NCBI GenBank assembly: GCA_947625415.1
Contig: CANQOG010000006.1
Coordinates: 1-62,884, forward strand
Length of the DNA stretch: 62,884 bases
Direction of reading: 5' to 3'
Source of the DNA: an uncultured Clostridia bacterium
GTDB taxonomy: Bacteria > Bacillota > Clostridia > TANB77 > CAG-508
The notes under the pieces are model-generated. The model worked only from the letters and a program-made list of their open reading frames with translations, searched no databases and was not told where the DNA came from. Made by a program: the position numbers and the translations under genes. Below, one piece after another: positions 43,851 through 53,803 of this stretch (position 1 is the first letter of the stretch; each line of letters starts with the position of its first letter).

Positions 43851-45470
43851 GTGAGTAAGAAAAAGAAAAATTTAGAAAAAGAAGAAATTATCAAACAAGA
43901 AGATGTAAATGAAGAGGTTATAGAAGAAGTTAAAGGAGAAACATCTTTAGATGAGATAGAGCCTGAATTAGAAGAAACTGAAAGCTATAAAAAAGCAAGT
44001 TTTCGAGAAAAAGTTTCATTAAAATTTAGAAAAAAGTTACTTGCAAATAGGTTTCATACATTAATTTTAGTAGTACTTTTAGTAGCAATTATTGTTGGAA
44101 TAAATATATGGGCTGATAGTAAAAATTTAGCTCAAATTGATGTTACTAAAAATAAATTATATTCACTTACAGATACATCAAAAGACCAATTAAAAAGTTT
44201 AGATAAAGAAGTAATGATTTATGTTTATGGATTTACTGAAAGTGATGATTTAATTCAATTTTTGCAACAATACAATGCATTTAATAAAAATATAAAAAAT
44301 GAAATAATTAATGAAAGTACAAATTATGATCTTGTATCAAAATATGGATTAGGAACTTATTCTGCATTAATAGTTACTTGTGGCGAAAAAGATAAAATCA
44401 TTTATCCTGAACTTGAATTTTCAGATTATTCTTCAGATGGAGATGAAGTAAGTCTTGCTGAAGAATCTATTACAAATGCTATTATAAAAGTATCAACAGA
44501 TGATCCTGTTAAAGTTTATTTTGCTACAGGAAATGGTGAATATGGTAGAGATAATGTAAGTTCATTAACATCATATCTAGAATATCAAGTTTATGAAGCA
44601 GAAGACTTAAATTTGTTAACAATAACGGAAATTCCTTCTGATTGTGATATTTTAGCAATTTTAGCTCCAGAAAGCGATATTTCTGAAGAGCAAGCTGAAA
44701 TGATTAAAACTTATGCAAATAACGGAGGAAATTTACTTGTTTGCGCTTTAACTCCAGAAGACGGTGAGTTTACAAACTTGCAAAAAGTTTTAGATTTATA
44801 TGGAGTAAAGATTAATAAAGGGCTTTTATATGAAGGAGATTCAAATAGGTATTTGGCTTCAAGAAACGCTCCAAATCTTAATTATGTTTTAATACCAGGA
44901 TATTCTTCATCAAATCCAATAACATCAAAATTTAGTGATTCTAGAAGTGAACAAACTATAATTATGCCTTGGTCACAAGGATTAACAATAAATGATGTTA
45001 CAGAAGAAAATGTAACTGTTGATTCTTCTGAAATTGTAACAACATCTTCAAGTTGCTATAATATTGAGAATTATCAAAATGGAGTTACAAGTAAAGATAT
45101 TGAAGGACTTGAAACTTCAACATACACAATAGGTTCTGAACTTACTAGAAAAGTTACAAATGGCGAAAATACTATAGAATCAAAACTTGTTGTATATGGA
45201 AATACAACATTCTTTACAGATGTATATAGAAACTCATTGATACAAATTAATGTTATGGAAAATGCTGGAAATGCAAATTTAATTTTAAATACATTTGCAG
45301 AATTAGCAGAAGAGGATAATTTATTAACAATAAGAAAAGCTACAAATGTGTTGTCTTTCCAAAACACAGAATCAGAAGATAGAATTGTAAAAGTAATTAT
45401 ATTTGGAATACCAGTATTAATTATACTTGTAGGAATTATAGTTTGGAATTATCGTAGAAAGAAAAGATAA
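43851..45470 (+). CDS. GldG-like ABC auxiliary protein
   Basis: A protein of 539 residues. An acidic cytoplasmic N-terminus of about 65 residues is followed by a membrane helix (TLILVVLLVAIIVGINIWA), a large extracytoplasmic domain (IDVTKNKLYSLTDTSKDQLK, DCDILAILAPESDISEEQ, NNGGNLLVCALTPED) and a C-terminal helix (IIFGIPVLIILVGIIVWNY). This is the 'ABC-type uncharacterised transport auxiliary' architecture paired with GldF permeases. It starts at GTG 43851 after AGGAGGTGAATTG. Confidence 0.82.
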   Translation: MSKKKKNLEKEEIIKQEDVNEEVIEEVKGETSLDEIEPELEETESYKKASFREKVSLKFRKKLLANRFHTLILVVLLVAIIVGINIWADSKNLAQIDVTKNKLYSLTDTSKDQLKSLDKEVMIYVYGFTESDDLIQFLQQYNAFNKNIKNEIINESTNYDLVSKYGLGTYSALIVTCGEKDKIIYPELEFSDYSSDGDEVSLAEESITNAIIKVSTDDPVKVYFATGNGEYGRDNVSSLTSYLEYQVYEAEDLNLLTITEIPSDCDILAILAPESDISEEQAEMIKTYANNGGNLLVCALTPEDGEFTNLQKVLDLYGVKINKGLLYEGDSNRYLASRNAPNLNYVLIPGYSSSNPITSKFSDSRSEQTIIMPWSQGLTINDVTEENVTVDSSEIVTTSSSCYNIENYQNGVTSKDIEGLETSTYTIGSELTRKVTNGENTIESKLVVYGNTTFFTDVYRNSLIQINVMENAGNANLILNTFAELAEEDNLLTIRKATNVLSFQNTESEDRIVKVIIFGIPVLIILVGIIVWNYRRKKR

Positions 45471-45492
45471 AATATGTTAGAGGGGGATTTAT

Positions 45493-46122
45493 ATGTTATC
45501 AGGAATTGAAGTATTAAGACATAGTAGTATAAGATTTTATAAGCATCTTGTTATGTATTTTGATCCATACAAAATTGAGAATGAAGTTCATGATGCAGAT
45601 ATTATTTTTTGTACTCATACACATTATGACCATTTTTCAGAGGAAGATATTTTGAAAGTGAAAAACGAAAGAACAATTTTTGTTGGAACAGAAGATAGTT
45701 ATGTAAATGTTATGAAACTTGGGTTTGGCGAGGAAAAAATAAAAATTGTTGAACCAAATAAGTCTTATGAAATTTTAGGAATTCATTTCACAACAATTCC
45801 TTCATATAACATAGAAAAACAATATCATCCCAAAGAAAATGGTTGGGTTGGATATAATGTAAAAATTGATGGAGTTAGTTATTATATTGCTGGTGATACT
45901 GATTTAACTTTAGATGCAAAATCAGTTTCATGTGATGTAGCATTTGTTCCAATTGGTGGAAGATTTACGATGAATGCAAAAGAAGCTGCTTCACTTATAA
46001 ATACAATAGAGCCAAAAATTGCAATTCCAACACATTATGGTGATATTGTTGGAACTCATGATGATGCTGAACTTTTTAAAAAGCTTGTAAAAGATGGAAT
46101 AGAAGTAAAATTGTATTTTTAA
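45493..46122 (+). CDS. metallo-beta-lactamase fold hydrolase (UlaG-like)
   Basis: A protein of 209 residues with the metal motif THTHYDHFS (about residues 37-45), GWVGYNVKIDGVSYYIAGDTD and PTHYGDIVG, as in the UlaG-type branch of the metallo-beta-lactamase superfamily. Substrate unknown. It starts after AGAGGGGGATTT, 22 nt behind the ABC genes, and is the last gene of that unit. Confidence 0.82.
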   Translation: MLSGIEVLRHSSIRFYKHLVMYFDPYKIENEVHDADIIFCTHTHYDHFSEEDILKVKNERTIFVGTEDSYVNVMKLGFGEEKIKIVEPNKSYEILGIHFTTIPSYNIEKQYHPKENGWVGYNVKIDGVSYYIAGDTDLTLDAKSVSCDVAFVPIGGRFTMNAKEAASLINTIEPKIAIPTHYGDIVGTHDDAELFKKLVKDGIEVKLYF

Positions 46123-46130
46123 AATTAAAA

Positions 46131-46160
46131 CCTCAAGTGTTTTTACTTGAGGCTTTTTAT
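46131..46160 (+). terminator. terminator of the ABC/MBL unit
   Basis: Perfect 8-bp stem CCTCAAGT / ACTTGAGG (46131-46138 and 46145-46152) with a T-rich tail. Confidence 0.8.
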
Positions 46161-46173
46161 TTACTTATATTAT

Positions 46174-46211
46174 AAAAGGCTGAAGTTAACGCAGAAAACT
46201 TCAGCCTTTTT
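46174..46211. terminator. second, bidirectional terminator
   Basis: AAAAGGCTGAAGTT (46174-46187) pairs AACTTCAGCCTTTT (46197-46210). It has T runs on both strands and probably ends the reverse-strand gene at 46336. Confidence 0.8.
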
Positions 46212-46335
46212 GCATAGCTTCAGAGAACTTTTTAAATCCTCCTATTTAAAAATTATTTTATATGATAATATGGAATTTGTCAATACACTTAATCTTTTTT
46301 CTTTTGATAATTTAAAATACAGTTTTATTAGGCTT

Positions 46336-46926
46336 TTAATATGGTTTTGTCATATCAATTGAAATTGGTAAAATTTCATTTTCAATAATTATATTTTCTG
46401 AATCGACTGAAAAATAAGTTTCAGAATTTTCTCCAAAATATGATTTAAAGGTTCTATTTATTGAATCAAAAATTGCTTTTGGCATTATAAAATCAGCTGA
46501 TGGATAAAATTTTGGTTGTACATTATCTAAAAAACTGTTTTCCATATCAAATGGAGCTGCAGTTTTTGCAAAGTCAACTTTAATTTTATTTTCATCTATT
46601 TCTATTAAATTTATATCAATTTTATAACCTAAAGATTCTGATATTTTTGAAATTAAAGATTTTGCTTGTTCTTCTTTTGAAGTATTTTTGTTTAATTTGA
46701 AACTGACTAATATATAATTATCTCCATTTGAGTCTGATGTTCCAACGTAAACTACTGTGTTTTCTCCATTAGTGTTTATATTTGAATTTTCGCTCATAAT
46801 AAAATTTCTATTAGTTTCATTTTTAGAAGTCTCTTTTTTTCTAGGAAATTTTAATTTATAAATTGTTGTACATATTAAAAAAACTAATAAAATACTTAAA
46901 ATTATTGTTAAGATTTTTCTTTTCAT
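46336..46926 (-). CDS. membrane-anchored protein of unknown function
   Basis: A protein of 196 residues on the reverse strand. It has an N-terminal helix (ILTIILSILLVFLICTTIY) and an exported domain with VVYVGTSDSNGDNYILVSFKL and AKSLISKISESLGYKI. The arrangement vaguely recalls GerMN-type exported domains, but I cannot see the diagnostic residues, so I leave it unassigned. Good ribosome site AAGGAG. Divergent from the radical SAM gene. Confidence 0.6.
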   Translation of the reverse strand: MKRKILTIILSILLVFLICTTIYKLKFPRKKETSKNETNRNFIMSENSNINTNGENTVVYVGTSDSNGDNYILVSFKLNKNTSKEEQAKSLISKISESLGYKIDINLIEIDENKIKVDFAKTAAPFDMENSFLDNVQPKFYPSADFIMPKAIFDSINRTFKSYFGENSETYFSVDSENIIIENEILPISIDMTKPY

Positions 46927-46977
46927 TTGAATCTCCTTAAAATATAAATTTACAACTTTTATTTTAACATATAGTTA

Positions 46978-47006
46978 TTGATATATCAAGAAAAATTTGC
47001 TAAAAT
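46978..47006 (+). promoter_or_regulatory. promoter of the radical SAM gene, placed for a leaderless mRNA
   Basis: TTGATA (46978-46983), a 17-nt spacer and TAAAAT (47001-47006). The ATG is at 47013, where transcription should start. Confidence 0.6.
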
Positions 47007-47012
47007 AAATTT

Positions 47013-47897
47013 ATGGAAATTTTAGAAAATTGTAGATTATGTCCAAGAAATTGTAAAGTAAATAGGTTAAAAGGAGAAATTGGTTTTTGTAAAGCAACTG
47101 GTATAAAGATTAAAGTGGCAAGAGTTGGGCTTCATTATTATGAAGAACCTTGTATAAGTGGGATATCAGGTTCTGGAACTATATTTTTTTCTGGTTGTAA
47201 TTTGAGATGTAAGTTTTGCCAAAATTATAAAATAAGTTGGGAAGGGAAAGGTGAAGAAATTTCTACTCAAGAATTAGCTGACAAGATGATTTGGCTCGAA
47301 AACGAAGGTGCAAATAATATAAATTTAGTAACAGGATTTATGTATATTCCTCAAATTATAGAAGCAATAAAAATTGCTAAAACAAGTGGTTTAAAAATAC
47401 CAATTGTTTATAATTCTAGTGGTTATGAAAGTATAGAAGCTTTAAAATTATTAGAAGGTTATATTGATGTTTATTTGCCAGATTTTAAATATTATTATAA
47501 TGATTTAGGGGAAAAATTATCAAATTCAAAAAACTATAAAGAAGTAGCTTTACAAGCTATTAAAGAAATGTTAAGACAGCATCCAAAGAATATTTATGAT
47601 GAAGATGGAATAATAGAAAAAGGAGTAATTATAAGACATTTAGTATTACCAAACCATATTCAAAATAGTAAACAAGTTTTAAAACTTATTAAAAATAGTT
47701 TTGGAAAGAATATATATGTAAGCGTTATGGCTCAATATTTTCCATGTTATAAGGCTGAGGAAATTCCAGAAATAAATAGAAAACTTACAGAAGAAGAGTT
47801 TAATGATATTGAAGATTTTGTATATAATTTAGGATTACAAAATGGATACATACAATATTTAGAAGACAATGAAGAAAAATATGTCCCTAACTTTTAA
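47013..47897 (+). CDS. radical SAM protein, pyruvate-formate-lyase-activating-enzyme-like
   Basis: A protein of 294 residues. Its N-terminal CRLCPRNC plus a later FC motif resemble the extra cysteine cluster of PflX/COG1313 proteins. The radical SAM cluster CNLRCKFC is at about residue 68. NLVTGFMYIPQI, VYNSSGYES and YLPDFKYY follow. It probably activates a glycyl-radical enzyme or modifies a protein, but the target is not visible here. No ribosome site precedes the ATG, which fits leaderless translation. Confidence 0.82.
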   Translation: MEILENCRLCPRNCKVNRLKGEIGFCKATGIKIKVARVGLHYYEEPCISGISGSGTIFFSGCNLRCKFCQNYKISWEGKGEEISTQELADKMIWLENEGANNINLVTGFMYIPQIIEAIKIAKTSGLKIPIVYNSSGYESIEALKLLEGYIDVYLPDFKYYYNDLGEKLSNSKNYKEVALQAIKEMLRQHPKNIYDEDGIIEKGVIIRHLVLPNHIQNSKQVLKLIKNSFGKNIYVSVMAQYFPCYKAEEIPEINRKLTEEEFNDIEDFVYNLGLQNGYIQYLEDNEEKYVPNF

Positions 47898-48044
47898 TAA
47901 ATCATAAATAAGAGCAAAAATCAAATTAGAAATAGTTTGAAAACCAAAGTATACTCATAAATAATATATTTTAGTGTGAGTTTATTAGAGAATTTGGAAA
48001 ATTTTAAATTTGAAATATTGGTTTTTTTGTGATAATATAATAAT

Positions 48045-48268
48045 AACAAATAATTAAATAGTTATTAATTTTCCCTGCGTAGTGCGTTACCACTTGAATT
48101 TTTAGAACCTACAAGTTATGGATAAGGGAGCCCGAGCTCTGAATGTGGCGTGTATGCTTACCGCTTGAATTGTAAGAAACCCATGAGCATTTAGGAAGGC
48201 ACCCACCTGTGTGAGTACAGGTCCATTAAAAATTCATCTAAGAACGGCTTAAACGTGGGGCTTTTTAT
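48045..48268 (+). ncRNA. ssrS: probable 6S RNA
   Basis: The 436-nt gap between the radical SAM gene and prmC holds a conserved-looking structured RNA. TCCCTGCGTAGTGCG near the 5' end (about 48073), a middle with GTGGCGTGTATGCTTACCGC, and GGCACCCACCTGTGTG with ACAGGT near the 3' end match what I know of Firmicutes 6S RNA. It is preceded by promoter-like TTGAAA (48010) and TAATAT (48033) and closes with a T-rich end near 48265. 6S RNA binds sigma-A RNA polymerase in stationary phase. The ends are approximate. Confidence 0.75.
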
Positions 48269-48333
48269 TTGCAATTCTTGATTTTTTATGTAAAGTATGA
48301 TACAATTTAATTGTTGATTTTTGGGAGAAAAAT

Positions 48334-49219
48334 ATGAAATTAAGTGAAGTTTTAAAAGATGGAATTTATGTTTTAAAAGAAAGAAATGTTGAAGATTGTA
48401 ATTTGAAGGCAAGATGTCTTTTAAGTTTTTTATTAGGAAAACCAAAAGAGTATTTGATTATAAATGACAATGAAGAAATTGATATTGAGAAACAAATTGA
48501 ATATTTTTCTCTTTTAGATAGATTAATTATGGGTGAACCACTTCAATATATTACAGGAAATCAAGAGTTTATGGGACTTGATTTTTTTGTAAATAAAAAT
48601 GTTTTGATTCCTCAACCTGATACAGAGATTTTAGTTCAAGCAGTAATTAAATATTTAGAGCATAATTGTGGAAAACAATTTTCAAAATTGTTTGAGATTT
48701 ATGAAAAAAGTAGAATAAATAGTCCAAAAGTTTTAGATTTATGCACAGGAAGTGGTGCAATTGCGATTAGTATTTCTAAAAATCAAAATGATAATATTAA
48801 AATCTTTGCTTCAGACATAAGCCATGAAGCTTTAGAAGTTGCAAAAATAAACTGTCAAAAAAATAAAGCAAATGTGAAATTAATTGAGTCAGATTTATTT
48901 GAAAATATAGATGATAAGTTTGATATTATTGTATCAAATCCACCATATATTGAAACAGATGTTATAAATGAACTTAGTTTAGATGTTCAAAGTGAGCCTC
49001 ATTTAGCTTTAGATGGTGGAAAAGATGGATTAGAATTTTATAGAAAAATAGCTAAAAACGCAAAAAAATATTTAACACTTGAACGGAATGTTATTTTTAG
49101 AAATAGGATATAATCAAAAACAAAATGTTCAAGAAATTTTAGAGAAAAATAATTTTAAAAATGTAATTTGCTTGCAAGATTTTAGTGGAAATGATAGGGT
49201 CATAATTGCAAGTGTTTAG
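48334..49219 (+). CDS. prmC: release factor glutamine methyltransferase, read through one CGG +1 shift
   Basis: SAM enzyme that methylates the glutamine of the GGQ motif of release factors. It has LCTGSGAIAISI (SAM motif), the catalytic NPPYI and LDGGKDGLEFYRKI. The frame breaks at CGG 49084-49086 (GAA CGG A). Skipping C gives TLEGMLFLEIGYNQKQNVQEIL and a stop at 49219, 294 residues. Its substrate RF2 is itself encoded with CGG shifts at GGQ. Start after GGGAGAAAAAT; it directly precedes whiA. Confidence 0.93.
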
Positions 49220-49227
49220 GAGGAAAA

Positions 49228-50089
49228 ATGTCATATTCTTATGATGTTAAAGAAGAATTAAGTAGTTTTAATAATTGGAAAAATGAGGAATATTTGAAAT
49301 CAGAGTTTTTAGGATACATTTTAACTCGGAAATACTGTAAGCAATGGAAACTTTGTAGAGTTTGTTACTGAAAACGACTATAATATTGAAAGATTTTTTA
49401 AAATTTTATTTAGTTTAAAAATTGAATATGAACCTGAGACTAGAGGTAAGTGTTTTGTAGCTAGAATATCAAATAGAGATGTACAAAATATTTTTGATGG
49501 ATTTTTGGCAAATCCTAAAGATGAAATCAAAAAAACTATATTAAGGGGAAGTTTCTTAGGAGCTGGCTCTTGTACAGACCCTGAGAAAAGCTATCATTTA
49601 GAGATTATTTTTGGCGATAAGAAAAATGCTGAATATATTTCAAATCTTGCTAAAGATTATGGAATTGTTTTTAAAATTATAAAATATAAAGATAAATATA
49701 TGTTATATATAAAAGAAGCAGACCAAGTTTCAAGCTTTTTAGCTTGTATTGGTGCAAATAAGGCTGTTTTGAAATTAGAGGATATTCGTGTTTTTAAAGA
49801 AATGAAAAATAATGTAAATAGAATTGTAAATTGTGAAACAGCAAATCTTACTAAAACGGTGGATGCAGCGGTTAGTCAAATTGAAGATATAAAGTTTTTA
49901 CAAAAAATGAATAAATTTGAAGAATTACAACCAGAAGTAAGAGAAGTTGCTATTCTTCGTTTAGAGCATCCTGAAAGTTCATTAAAAGAACTAGGAGAAA
50001 TGCTTTCAGAGCCTATTGGAAAATCTGGAATAAATCATAGACTTAAAAAAATTCAAATTTTAGCTGAAGAAATAAGAGGTGGAAAATAG
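49228..50089 (+). CDS. whiA: WhiA-type DNA-binding protein, read through one CGG +1 shift
   Basis: A protein of 286 residues. The start is ATG 49228 behind TTAGGAGGAAAA. After 33 codons comes CGG 49327-49329 (ACT CGG A). Skipping C gives YILTGNTVSNGNFVEF and then the LAGLIDADG-like fold with LRGSFLGAGSCTDP, followed by the C-terminal helix-turn-helix with LRLEHPESSLKELGEML and KSGINHRLKKI. WhiA proteins influence cell division and chromosome segregation in Gram-positives. It overlaps hemW by one base. Confidence 0.92.
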
Positions 50090-51207
50090 TGAAAAAAATT
50101 GGAATTTATGTTCATATTCCTTTTTGTAAACGAAAATGTAAATATTGCGATTTTGTTTCTTTTGATGATAAGTTAGGGCTTCAAGCAAGTTATATAAATT
50201 CAGTATTAAATGAAATTGAAACCTGTGATAAAAGTGGATTTATAGTAAATACAATTTATTTTGGTGGTGGAACTCCATCTATAATTTCAGAGGATTTAAT
50301 TGTAAAAGTTTTAAATAAAATTAAGAGTAAATTTAAGGTTGAAAAAGATAGTGAAATTACAATTGAAGTTAATCCTGGAACTGTAACTAGAGAAAAACTA
50401 GATACGTATTTTAAAAATGGTTTTAATAGAATTAGCATTGGACTTCAATCATCAGAAAAAAGACTTTTGAGATTAATTGGAAGAATTCATGATTATGATG
50501 AATTTTCAGAATGTCTAAAAATGGCAAGAAATGTTGGTTTTAAAAATATAAATGTCGATTTAATGTTAGGGCTTCCAACTCAAGTAATGAATGATTTAAC
50601 AGATTCTTTAAATAAAGTTATATTTTTAAAGCCAAATCATATTTCACTATATTCATTAATTTTAGAAGAAAATACTATTCTTGAAAAAGAAGTAAGAATT
50701 GGTTTATATACTCTTCCAACAGATGAAGAAGAAAGACAAATGTATGATTTAGCTAAAAAAACGTTAGAGAGAAATGGATATATTCAATATGAAATTTCTA
50801 ATTTTGCTGAAAAAGGATTTGAATCAAAACATAATATGAATTGCTGGAAACAGAATGAATATCTAGGTTTTGGATTAGCTGCTCATTCATATTTTGATAA
50901 AAAAAGATTTTCAAATACAACTGATTTAAATAAATATATGGAAAATCAAAAAGAAAATGTTATTATAAATGAAATTCAGACTGAAGAGGAAGAGAAGAAA
51001 GAATATATGTTACTTGGGCTTAGAAAAATAGAAGGAGTATCTATTAGTGAATTTGAGAGAAAATTTGAAATAAATCCATTATTTTATTTTAGATTTGAAA
51101 TTTCAAAACTGGTTGATGAAGGTTTGATAGAAGTTGATTTAGATAATATTAGAATGACAAGAAAGGGACTTGACTTAGCAAATCTAATTTTTGAAGAATT
51201 TGTCTAA
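50089..51207 (+). CDS. hemW: HemW-like radical SAM protein
   Basis: A protein of 372 residues with YVHIPFCKRKCKYCDF (CxxxCxxC, about residues 12-19), YFGGGTPSI, the SAM-binding TIEVNPGT and NRISIGLQS, and a C-terminal winged-helix-like part. HemW proteins bind heme and are related to, but distinct from, coproporphyrinogen dehydrogenase. It starts at GTG in a TAGTG overlap with whiA, so translation is coupled. Confidence 0.88.
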   Translation: MKKIGIYVHIPFCKRKCKYCDFVSFDDKLGLQASYINSVLNEIETCDKSGFIVNTIYFGGGTPSIISEDLIVKVLNKIKSKFKVEKDSEITIEVNPGTVTREKLDTYFKNGFNRISIGLQSSEKRLLRLIGRIHDYDEFSECLKMARNVGFKNINVDLMLGLPTQVMNDLTDSLNKVIFLKPNHISLYSLILEENTILEKEVRIGLYTLPTDEEERQMYDLAKKTLERNGYIQYEISNFAEKGFESKHNMNCWKQNEYLGFGLAAHSYFDKKRFSNTTDLNKYMENQKENVIINEIQTEEEEKKEYMLLGLRKIEGVSISEFERKFEINPLFYFRFEISKLVDEGLIEVDLDNIRMTRKGLDLANLIFEEFV

Positions 51208-51283
51208 AAAACCTAGATTATTTTTCCATTTTATTGTATAATATAAGAAGTATTAGTATGTTATTATGTCAGGAGGAAAGAAT

Positions 51284-52031
51284 ATGAGTGAGCAAGTGAG
51301 CGAAGAACTTTTAAAAGCTATGAATGAAATTTCTGATAATGAAACTAAAATAGCAAAAATTGATGCATCACTTTTTATAAGAAATAGCCGACAGATGATA
51401 AATGAAAAAGTTGAATATTTGTATAATATATTAAAAGTAGAAGCTAAATATTGCGGACAAAAGCAGGACAATTATTTTGATGATGTGGAATTAATTATTA
51501 CTCATTTTAAACAAAAATTACACATGGTATATGATGAATTTTACTGTCAATATGTTAATATTCAAAATGAAAGTCAAGAAGCTAAAATAAATAGAAGAGA
51601 GGCTATAATTGATTTTCAAAACCTTATTAATAATAGTGAAAAAAATCCCAATTTGCAAATTAATGATTTGAAAGCTGAAATTATAAAGAAAAATGAGATT
51701 TGCAAAGAGATAATAAATAAGTGTGAAGTAAAGTTTGAAGATAATAGAAAAAAATTTGAGAAAATGATAAATGATGAATTTACTATAGTGTCAAAGTCAT
51801 TAAAACTTGTAAATGAACAAAATATTTTTCAAAGAATTGCTAGTAAACTTTCTAATCTTTTTAATGGTGGAAAGAAGTATTTAGAGATATTAAAGCAATA
51901 TAATAAAATTGTTAATAATATAGACTCTTATGAATTAGTTGAACAAATGAGAAATGATACAGTTGAATTTGTAGCAGATATTATAGAAATGAGAAGATTT
52001 GATGAAAATGGACTTGAGAATGTCCGGATAG
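51284..52031 (+). CDS. charged helical protein of unknown function, last codon reached by a CGG +1 shift
   Basis: A protein of about 248 residues, almost entirely charged helix (EQVSEELLKAMNEISDNETK, EAKINRREAIIDFQNLIN, KIVNNIDSYELVEQMRN), so probably a cytoplasmic coiled coil. ATG 51284 is chosen because AGGAGGAAAG precedes it. At CGG 52025-52027 (GTC CGG A) skipping C gives a single Gly and then stop TAG 52029-52031. Straight reading would run on through the next gene's ribosome site and overlap its start. I prefer the shifted end, but no homology proves it. Confidence 0.6.
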
Positions 52032-52040
52032 GAGGAAAAA

Positions 52041-53780
52041 ATGGCAGTAAATAAACAAGGTGTTAAAAACTATTTAGACTTTGATAAAGATTTAACAAAA
52101 AAATTAAAAGATGCTATTGATAGAGAAGATTATTGGGATGACTTTAAAAATGAGTTTATAAATGCAATTGTTAAATATTCAAATACTCAAGATAAAAGTG
52201 AGATTTCATCAGTAATTTCAAAATACTATACTGAAAATGCTTATATAGCTAATGAATGTTTGGAAAATATTATATTAGGATTAGGGCTAGGACTGGGATG
52301 GAGACAAACGAGTAATAGTAGAATTAGAGGCTCAACTTCTAGGGGAATAAGTAGTGAAGTAGAAAAAAGAGAGCTTTATCGAAGAATTGGGCTTGAATAT
52401 GTCTCTGTTGAAGAGGAGGTTAGAAAGGGAGAGGAAGCAAGAAGGCAAAAAAGATTAATAGAAAATAGAAAAAAATATGGAAAAAAATACGGGAAAAAAT
52501 ATAGTCCTGTTGAAATTATGCCAATAAAAGAAGCTAAAAAGAGCCTTGAAAAACCTGAACATAAAACAAGTAGAGCTAAAGAAGATAAGAAAGAGGAAAG
52601 TGGTGGTATAAAGAGAACTTTAAAAGATACATATTTTAGATTAACTTCTAAAATTTTAAATGCTCCTGGAGAAGTTCCACCTGAAATTTTAGCTGACCAT
52701 AGAGAAAAAGTTAATGAAGCTAGTGTTAAATTAGATGATTTAATTAGTGATTTAAGAAAAGCTAGAGATATTACTAGTGATGAAATGGATAAAAGGATAG
52801 TTTCTACTGATATTGATAAAATTTATCGTAAAGTTAAAAAGTCTGCTAGTGATGAAAAGAAATTAAATGATTTGACTATAGAATTAAATAATAAAAAAAC
52901 TGAAATTTTGAAAAATATGAGAAACAATGTTTCACAAACATTTAAAGCTGATAGTTTTGAAACTGAATTAATAAAATTTGCTAAGGCTAACTTTAAAGAT
53001 ATGTCAAAAGAAGAAATAGATGAAGAAATTCAATATGTTCTTTTAGATTCAAAAATTGATGAAAATGGAAAATTAGTTTTACCAAAACGTTCTATATTTC
53101 AAGATGTAATATTTGATAAAAATGGTCAAATTAATCCTAAATATCAAAATGTTGCAGATGCAATTTCAAAAGGTACTGAAATTAAAAGACTTAATACTAT
53201 GTCAAATGAAGAATTATTAGATTTAGGAAAAGTTTTGCAAGATGGATTTTTGGAAGATGGAAAAGATATTGAAGAACTAAAAGATAAAAATTCTAAATCA
53301 TATAAACTATTAAAATTTATAAAAGATAATAGCCAAATTGTAACAGACGAAGATTTAGACAAATTTAAAACTGATATTTATATGGATTATTATGATTATC
53401 AAACGACAGAAGAAATTTCTGAAGAAATTAATATTACCTATAAATTATTACTTTCTTCACAAATAAGAAGTCAACTTGATACAATAAAGGGTATTATTTT
53501 TGGCTATGACCAAATGGAAAAAAATGGTGAAAAAAAATTTGATAGAGATGCTAGAAGAAAAAGAGAAATGGCTCTAAAAGTTGCTAGAAGGAAAGTTGAT
53601 ATATTAGAAAAAGCTGGACTTAGTAAGACTATAAATCATGGTGATGAACAGTCTAAAGATGTTATGGAGAGAGCAAGAGAAATTTTATTACCAGAACTTA
53701 AAAATGCTAGAGATAAAGATATAGGAAAATATAAGGAAGTATTTGGAAAAAAGAATAAAGATCATGGTGAAAGAAATTAA
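52041..53780 (+). CDS. large charged helical protein of unknown function
   Basis: A protein of 579 residues. The N-terminal ~110 residues contain a Gly/Leu run (IILGLGLGLGWRQ). The region around 140-190 is lysine-rich with repeated KKYGKKYGKKYS, and the rest is acidic/basic helices with KSYKLLKFIKDNSQIV and RREMAL-like stretches. There is no signal peptide and no convincing membrane span. It starts after ATAGGAGGAAAAA, 10 nt behind the preceding gene. I do not recognise a domain. With its neighbours it forms a small operon before hrcA. Confidence 0.6.
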   Translation: MAVNKQGVKNYLDFDKDLTKKLKDAIDREDYWDDFKNEFINAIVKYSNTQDKSEISSVISKYYTENAYIANECLENIILGLGLGLGWRQTSNSRIRGSTSRGISSEVEKRELYRRIGLEYVSVEEEVRKGEEARRQKRLIENRKKYGKKYGKKYSPVEIMPIKEAKKSLEKPEHKTSRAKEDKKEESGGIKRTLKDTYFRLTSKILNAPGEVPPEILADHREKVNEASVKLDDLISDLRKARDITSDEMDKRIVSTDIDKIYRKVKKSASDEKKLNDLTIELNNKKTEILKNMRNNVSQTFKADSFETELIKFAKANFKDMSKEEIDEEIQYVLLDSKIDENGKLVLPKRSIFQDVIFDKNGQINPKYQNVADAISKGTEIKRLNTMSNEELLDLGKVLQDGFLEDGKDIEELKDKNSKSYKLLKFIKDNSQIVTDEDLDKFKTDIYMDYYDYQTTEEISEEINITYKLLLSSQIRSQLDTIKGIIFGYDQMEKNGEKKFDRDARRKREMALKVARRKVDILEKAGLSKTINHGDEQSKDVMERAREILLPELKNARDKDIGKYKEVFGKKNKDHGERN

Positions 53781-53803
53781 AGTTTATATAGGGAGAACGA
53801 CAG

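Noticed and set aside
46147..46362. 71-codon ORF between two terminators
   Set aside because: It spans a terminator hairpin and overlaps the end of a reverse-strand gene; no ribosome site.
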